A DNA stretch of 64,000 bases from Neobacillus pocheonensis (lineage in GTDB: Bacteria; Bacillota; Bacilli; Bacillales; Cytobacillaceae): positions 744,001-808,000 of the forward strand of contig JAMQCR010000001.1 in the NCBI GenBank assembly GCA_023702235.1, read 5' to 3'. Shown piece after piece: positions 59,727 through 64,000 of the stretch. Both the position numbers and the translations under genes were made by a program. The notes under the pieces were generated by a model. The model was not told the origin of the DNA. It was given only the letters and a program-made list of their open reading frames with translations, and did not search any database. How positions within the stretch are numbered: the stretch's first letter is position 1; each line of letters starts with the position of its first letter.

Positions 59727-60692
59727 ATGACAGAATGGAAAGACGGAATTGCCAAGATTACTTTACCGACACCTTTTCCAGTCGGGGATGTGAATGCGTA
59801 TTTAATTAAGGGAGATCGGTTAACGCTCGTTGATGTAGGACCGAAAACAGAAGAATCTTGGAATTCATTGACAAAGCAAATGGCCGATTTAAACCTGAGT
59901 CCAGCTGATATTGAGCAAGTAATTCTTACTCACCATCATCCGGACCATGCTGGAATGCTTGATTTTTTTCCAGACTCGTTAGATGTGTATGGACATCCGT
60001 TGAATGAACGATGGATCCATCCAACGGAGGTTTTTCTTCAGGAGCAGGAGGATTTTTTTCGTGGGTATTTTCGTGAATTCGGCTGCCTGAGGAATATTTA
60101 CCGCAGCTTTCTTTGCTAAGAAAATCGCTGAAGTATTCATGCAACCGTTCGCTGAAGGGGCAGCTTGTTGAAGGTATGGCACAAGGACTCAGCGACTGGC
60201 AGGTAATTGAAACACCCGGTCACGCCCAAAGTCAGATCGCTCTTTTCCGTGAAAAGGATGGAATTCTAATTGGCGGAGATCTTATTCTTGCCCATATTTC
60301 ACCGAATCCCCTACTTGAGCCGCCTGCACCGGGCGAGAAGGAAAAGGCCGAAACCGCAGCTGCAGCATAATCACTCGATGAAAAAACTGCTTTCTTATCC
60401 GATTTCCCTCGTATATACGGGGCACGGCGAGGAGGTCTATCAGTTATCTGACCTGATTGAAAAAAGGCTAACCCGTCAGCACGAGCGGGCAGTGACGGTC
60501 CATAATTGGCTGAAGGAAGAGCAACTCACCGTTTTTGAAATTTGCAAACGTCTTTTTCCGTCTGTCTATCAGCGTGAATTGATGCTGACAATGTCGGAAA
60601 CAGTCGCACAACTTGACTATTTATCATCTATCGGGGAAATTAGTAGTAATAACAATCAGCCCGTCCTCTATCAAGCTAGGCTAGAAGGCTAA
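59727..60692 (+). CDS. yqjP: Metallo-beta-lactamase-fold hydrolase (YqjP), two frameshifts
   Basis: MBL domain with THHHPDHAG and VIETPGHAQSQIAL and GGDLILAH, plus a C-terminal winged-helix-like tail. Breaks near 60088 (one base missing) and 60340 (one extra A). ATG at 59727. Substrate unknown. Order proI-yqjP-yqjQ as in B. subtilis. Confidence 0.88.
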
Positions 60693-60736
60693 TAGCGTTG
60701 AGGAGAAACGGGATCTTGCCCAGATGAGGTGATGTA

Positions 60737-61531
60737 GTGATTAGGGATCGATTAAAAGGAAAAAATATTGTCATTACCGGAGCATCCGGAGGAATTGGAG
60801 CGGAAATTGCTAAGCGATGTGCGGCTAGCGGTGCCAATCTTGTTTTGCTTGCACGGAGCATTGATAAGCTTAAACAGCAGCAAGGGGATTTGCAGCAAAG
60901 GCATCATGTTAAAGTGGATGTATTTCAGCTTGATGTATCTGATACCGATCAGGTGCAGAACGTCTTTGGTGAGATTTTTGCGTCGGTTGGATATATAGAT
61001 ATTCTTGTAAATAATGCAGGCTTTGGCGTTTTTCGGGAAGCCCATGAAGTAACAATCGATGAAATTAAAGGGATGTTTAATGTGAACGTGGTTGGGTTAA
61101 TAGCATGCACGAGCATGGTTTTGCCGAAGATGCGCGAAAGGCGCTTTGGCCATATTATTAATATTGCTTCCAGGCCGGAAAAATTGCCACGCCAAAATCA
61201 AGCGTTTATTCGGCCAGCAAACACGCTGTTCTTGGGTACACCAATTCGCTCAGGATGGAACTTGACGATTACAATGTACTTGTTACTTCCGTGAACCCTG
61301 GCCGATTGCCACCAATTTTTTTGAAATTGCTGATGAAGAAGGCACGTATGCAAAAAATGTTCAAAAATTTATGCTCAAGCCTGAGTATGTCGCGCAGAAG
61401 GTTGTTGATTCCATGCTTACGAAGACGAGGGAGATTAATCTGCCGCGATGGATGAACATGGGGAGCATTGTCTATGTGCTTTTCCCACGGCTGTTTGAAC
61501 GGATTGGTAAACGGGTTTTAAATCAAAAATA
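60737..61531 (+). CDS. yqjQ: Short-chain dehydrogenase (YqjQ), two frameshifts
   Basis: SDR with cofactor site [18 protein letters not shown], and, after correction, active-site YSASKH. One C missing near 61171 and one near 61304 (restores [14 protein letters not shown]). GTG start at 60737. Ends KRVLNQK. Confidence 0.88.
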
Positions 61532-61764
61532 GTTTGTGCCTCAGCCTCATTTTCAGAGGCTTTTTTTTCAAAATTACCTGTTAAGAACTCATACACCATA
61601 TCATTTACTACCTCATATAGATCTGCAGTTGGTTCTTCTTCTTTGGTTTGAAGAATCCGATTGGTCATCTCCTCCAACTCTTTTTCACCAATCGGCATGG
61701 AATCCGATTCATAATATTGCTTCAAACAATTTTTAATCATTTTGGTAATCAGCTTTTTCTCCAT
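61435..61764 (-). CDS. yqzH: YqzH-like protein; C-terminal end doubtful
   Basis: The first 65 residues ([29 protein letters not shown]) match YqzH by size and pattern. The frame then runs on through the yqjQ terminator and its 3' coding end. One more T after GGTAATTTT would give a stop there and a normal length, so a base is probably missing near 61571. Confidence 0.6.
   Translation of the reverse strand: MEKKLITKMIKNCLKQYYESDSMPIGEKELEEMTNRILQTKEEEPTADLYEVVNDMVYEFLTGNFEKKASENEAEAQTIFDLKPVYQSVQTAVGKAHRQCSPCSSIAAD
61544..61568 (+). terminator. Terminator after yqjQ
   Basis: GCCTC, loop ATTTTCA, GAGGC, eight T. Confidence 0.8.
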
Positions 61765-61845
61765 TAATAGCACCTCTCACCGATTATACCGCAATTTTTG
61801 TCCATTCGCCGCAATGGAAAATTGTCATAAAATTTCCATTGAATA

Positions 61846-61859
61846 CGAACGCATATTCG
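61846..61859. promoter_or_regulatory. LexA (DinR) box 1 upstream of yqjW
   Basis: CGAACGCATATTCG, one mismatch to GAAC-N4-GTTC. Confidence 0.65.
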
Positions 61860-61884
61860 CTTAAGATAGTGAATATACTATAAC

Positions 61885-61898
61885 AGAACTGATGTTCG
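61885..61898. promoter_or_regulatory. LexA (DinR) box 2 upstream of yqjW
   Basis: AGAACTGATGTTCG: exact GAAC-N4-GTTC, 29 nt before the start codon. Confidence 0.85.
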
Positions 61899-61926
61899 TT
61901 AAAATGTGTTTGTTGGAGGAAAAAGT

Positions 61927-63186
61927 ATGGTCGATTACAGCACAGCACCGCAAAATAAAATTTTATGTGTCGACATGAAGAGCTTCTATGCAAGCTGTTC
62001 GGCTGTCATGCTTGGTCTGGATCCTTTGAACTGTTATTTAGCTGTTTGCGGCAACAAAGAGCGGAAGGGAAGCGTGGTGCTTGCGGCATCGCCGCGTCTG
62101 AAAAAAGAATTTGGCATCAAAACAGGTTCACGGATGTTTGAAATTCCGAACGACCCACGGATTGAAATTGTCGAGCCTAGTATGGCAACTTATTTACGTA
62201 TTTCCACCGAAATTATCCGTGTTTTTAACCGTTATGTTCCAAAGGACGCACTCCATGCCTACAGCGTTGATGAAAGCTTCATTAAAGTCGATGGTGTCAT
62301 TCATTTGTGGGGTGATGCTACAACCATCGCGAAAAAAATAAGGGATGATATTGAGCGAGAATTCGAGTTGCCTTGTGCGGTTGGTATTGGTCCCAACATG
62401 CTAATGGCGAAGCTTTGTCTTGACCTTGATGCAAAAAAAACAGGAATCGCTGAATGGACGTATGAAGATGTGCCAACAAAGCTTTGGAGTGTTTCGCCGC
62501 TTAGGGAAATGTGGGGAATCGGCAGACGTGTCGAAAAAACATTAAATGGAATGGGGATCTTCACTGTTGGACAGCTGGCCCGATATGATTTAGAACAGTT
62601 GGAAAAGAAATTCGGAATTATGGGGAACCAGCTTTATCATCATGCCTGGGGAATCGACCTTTCAGAGCTCAGTGCACCGATTATTGAAGGGCAAATCAGC
62701 TTTGGAAAAAGTCAAATTCTGCTCCGGGATTATAAGGAGGAAGAGGAAATTAAGCATGTGATTTTAGAAATGTGTGAGGAAGTTGCCCGACGTGCAAGAA
62801 CGCATCGAAAGGCGGGAAGGACGGTTAGTCTTGGAATCGGCTACAGCCAGGATGAGTTTGGCGGGGGCTTTCATCGCGCGCGGACCATCAAGCAGCCAAC
62901 GAATGTAACGATGGACCTTTACCGTGTTTGTCTCGAATTATTTCGTGAGCATTATAACGGAAAAACGGTAAGGCAAATATCGCTTGCGATTGGAAACATT
63001 GTCGATGACCACGAGCTTCAGCTTGATCTTTTTGACATGGGTGCGTATAAGAGACGGGAGCTTGGTTATGTAGTTGATTCTGTCCGCAGGCGCTTTGGGT
63101 CAGGCGCCTTGCTGCGGGCTGTTTCTTATACGGCAGCAGGAACCGCTAAGCATCGGGCAACGCTTGTTGGCGGGCATAAAATGTAA
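61927..63186 (+). CDS. yqjW: Y-family DNA polymerase YqjW (UvrX-like)
   Basis: SOS translesion polymerase. CVDMKSFYASCSA, SVDESFIKVDG, WGIGRRVEKTLNGMGI, and the typical clamp-binding-like LQLDLFD. 419 aa from the ATG at 61927, which follows GTTGGAGGAA. Under two LexA boxes. Confidence 0.92.
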   Translation: MVDYSTAPQNKILCVDMKSFYASCSAVMLGLDPLNCYLAVCGNKERKGSVVLAASPRLKKEFGIKTGSRMFEIPNDPRIEIVEPSMATYLRISTEIIRVFNRYVPKDALHAYSVDESFIKVDGVIHLWGDATTIAKKIRDDIEREFELPCAVGIGPNMLMAKLCLDLDAKKTGIAEWTYEDVPTKLWSVSPLREMWGIGRRVEKTLNGMGIFTVGQLARYDLEQLEKKFGIMGNQLYHHAWGIDLSELSAPIIEGQISFGKSQILLRDYKEEEEIKHVILEMCEEVARRARTHRKAGRTVSLGIGYSQDEFGGGFHRARTIKQPTNVTMDLYRVCLELFREHYNGKTVRQISLAIGNIVDDHELQLDLFDMGAYKRRELGYVVDSVRRRFGSGALLRAVSYTAAGTAKHRATLVGGHKM

Positions 63187-63206
63187 TGGAGAAAGAAGGG
63201 AGACGG

Positions 63207-63539
63207 ATGATTCGTGACCGCGGGAGAATCAAATGGACGTCGATGATGCTTCCTGAGCATGTGAAATTGCTTAGGGACTGGGTAAAGGAAGATAAATACG
63301 AAGGCAAAAAAGAAATGGATGAGCAGCAGCTGGAGCTCATGAATGACATTTTATCTGAAGCAATCGAATTTGATCAGTTTGTTGCAATCACCCATTATCG
63401 GAATCGAAATTATGAAATCGTGATAGGGAAAATTCATTATTGGGATGAAATAGCAGGGAAGCTCCATGTCGTCGATCGGTTTGAGGAGGTACATCGCATT
63501 CCAATTGGTGCGATCGCTGACATCAGGCTTGCTGATTAG
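63207..63539 (+). CDS. yqjX: YolD-like protein (YqjX)
   Basis: Conserved partner of YqjW-type polymerases, B. subtilis YqjX. MIRDRGRIKWTSMMLPEH start fits the YolD family; ATG at 63207 follows AAGGGAGACGG. A longer reading starts at the TAATG overlap with yqjW (63186). Confidence 0.88.
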   Translation: MIRDRGRIKWTSMMLPEHVKLLRDWVKEDKYEGKKEMDEQQLELMNDILSEAIEFDQFVAITHYRNRNYEIVIGKIHYWDEIAGKLHVVDRFEEVHRIPIGAIADIRLAD

Positions 63540-63559
63540 GCGAAGAGCCAATAGAAAAA

Positions 63560-63584
63560 GAGCGGCTGAATGGATAAGCCGCTC
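63560..63584. terminator. Hairpin between yqjX and the CDGSH gene
   Basis: GAGCGGCT / AGCCGCTC with a 9-nt loop, weak T run. Confidence 0.55.
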
Positions 63585-63591
63585 ATCATTC

Positions 63592-63800
63592 TTATTCTTC
63601 CTTAGGAACTCGTACTTGGGATTCGAATTTACCTTTATGCGAGCCATCGCAAAAAGGTTTGTTATTAGAGATAGGCCGCAGCGACAAAGGGAAAAGGAGG
63701 GTTTTGTTGTATAGACATTACCTTCGCCGTCTAACAATTCAACATCACCGGTAATTCTAAGTGACCCGTTATCGTTTACTTTAATTTGAATTTTTGACAT
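63592..63800 (-). CDS. CDGSH iron-sulfur protein, frameshifted
   Basis: ATG at 63800. N part IQIKVNDNGSLRITGDVELL, then FSLCRCGLS. An extra CT near 63670 shifts the frame; corrected, CGLSNNKPFCDGSH follows, completing the three Cys and one His [2Fe-2S] ligands, and the protein ends RVPKEE. About 69 aa. Role unknown. Confidence 0.8.
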
Positions 63801-63953
63801 TTCCAACATCCCTTCAATAATTAAATTCATCGTCCCCCTGAGATTAAATGGAATCAGAGGAAAATGCAACCTTGGAGGCTATAAGCAAAAAAACAAGAGC
63901 CCAGAAAAACATGTGATACAATCATCATATGACAATAGAGAGGGGCTTTACAC

Positions 63954-64000
63954 ATGGAAATAGAATTAACAGCAGCTGCGGCTGAAAAAATAAATATGAG
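63954..64000 (+). CDS. HesB/IscA-like protein, 5' fragment
   Basis: ATG at 63954 behind AGAGAGGGG; MEIELTAAAAEKINM is the usual start of short HesB-domain proteins of Bacillus. Cut by the window edge. Confidence 0.5.
   Translation, partial: MEIELTAAAAEKINM

Overview
The window is a low-GC Firmicutes chromosome, almost certainly an endospore-forming Bacillaceae (Bacillus sensu lato, possibly near Neobacillus or Mesobacillus). It carries spoIVB and spo0A, a T-box leader, a TPP riboswitch, LexA/DinR boxes, 0A boxes, and gene order matching the B. subtilis dxs-yqxC-ahrC-recN-spoIVB-spo0A, yqiK-yqzF-bkd and yqjD-to-yqjX regions.

Layout: 1-7337 holds isoprenoid (dxs), rRNA methylation (yqxC), arginine regulation, DNA repair (recN) and sporulation control (spoIVB, spo0A). 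7247-16054 is an integrated element of about 8.7 kb lying between two 102-bp copies of the 3' end of spo0A. It has a tyrosine recombinase next to the left repeat, remnants that look like a transfer module, an array of single cargo genes (YjcZ-like peptide, orphan GerAB permease, two CBO0543 membrane proteins, LigB-type DNA ligase) separated by near-identical hairpins, and a small-ORF operon behind three 34-bp direct repeats. 16057-27897 is yqiK, yqzF and the sigma-54-controlled branched-chain keto acid (bkd) operon. 27897-31873 is a thiazole-synthesis operon on the minus strand under a TPP riboswitch. 32118-37901 is methylmalonyl-CoA mutase (mutAB), its G-protein chaperone meaB, and bacilliredoxin brxB.

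38044-46784 is a second sigma-54 system: an activator divergent from a Rieske oxygenase, aldehyde dehydrogenase, tartrate/D-malate dehydrogenase-type enzyme, two small ORFs, NCS1 permease and CocE-type hydrolase, with a -24/-12 promoter and two abutting perfect palindromes. I cannot name its substrate; a quaternary amine such as carnitine or a betaine is a hypothesis. 47024-63539 is housekeeping: YebE-like protein, L,D-transpeptidase, Prli42-like miniprotein, methylmalonyl-CoA epimerase, acyl-CoA carboxylase, peptidase, Pol IV, zwf, RNase Z, namA, a glycosyltransferase, proI with a T-box, yqjP, yqjQ, yqzH, and the SOS-controlled yqjW-yqjX pair. The window ends in a CDGSH protein and the start of a HesB-like gene.

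Metabolically, bkd breaks down valine, isoleucine and leucine; the resulting propionyl-CoA can pass through the carboxylase, epimerase and mutase encoded here to succinyl-CoA.

Many genes carry single-base frameshifts, mostly at short homopolymers, and would read through if one base were added or removed. I treat these as probable consensus errors, not real pseudogenes, and annotate each full gene span.
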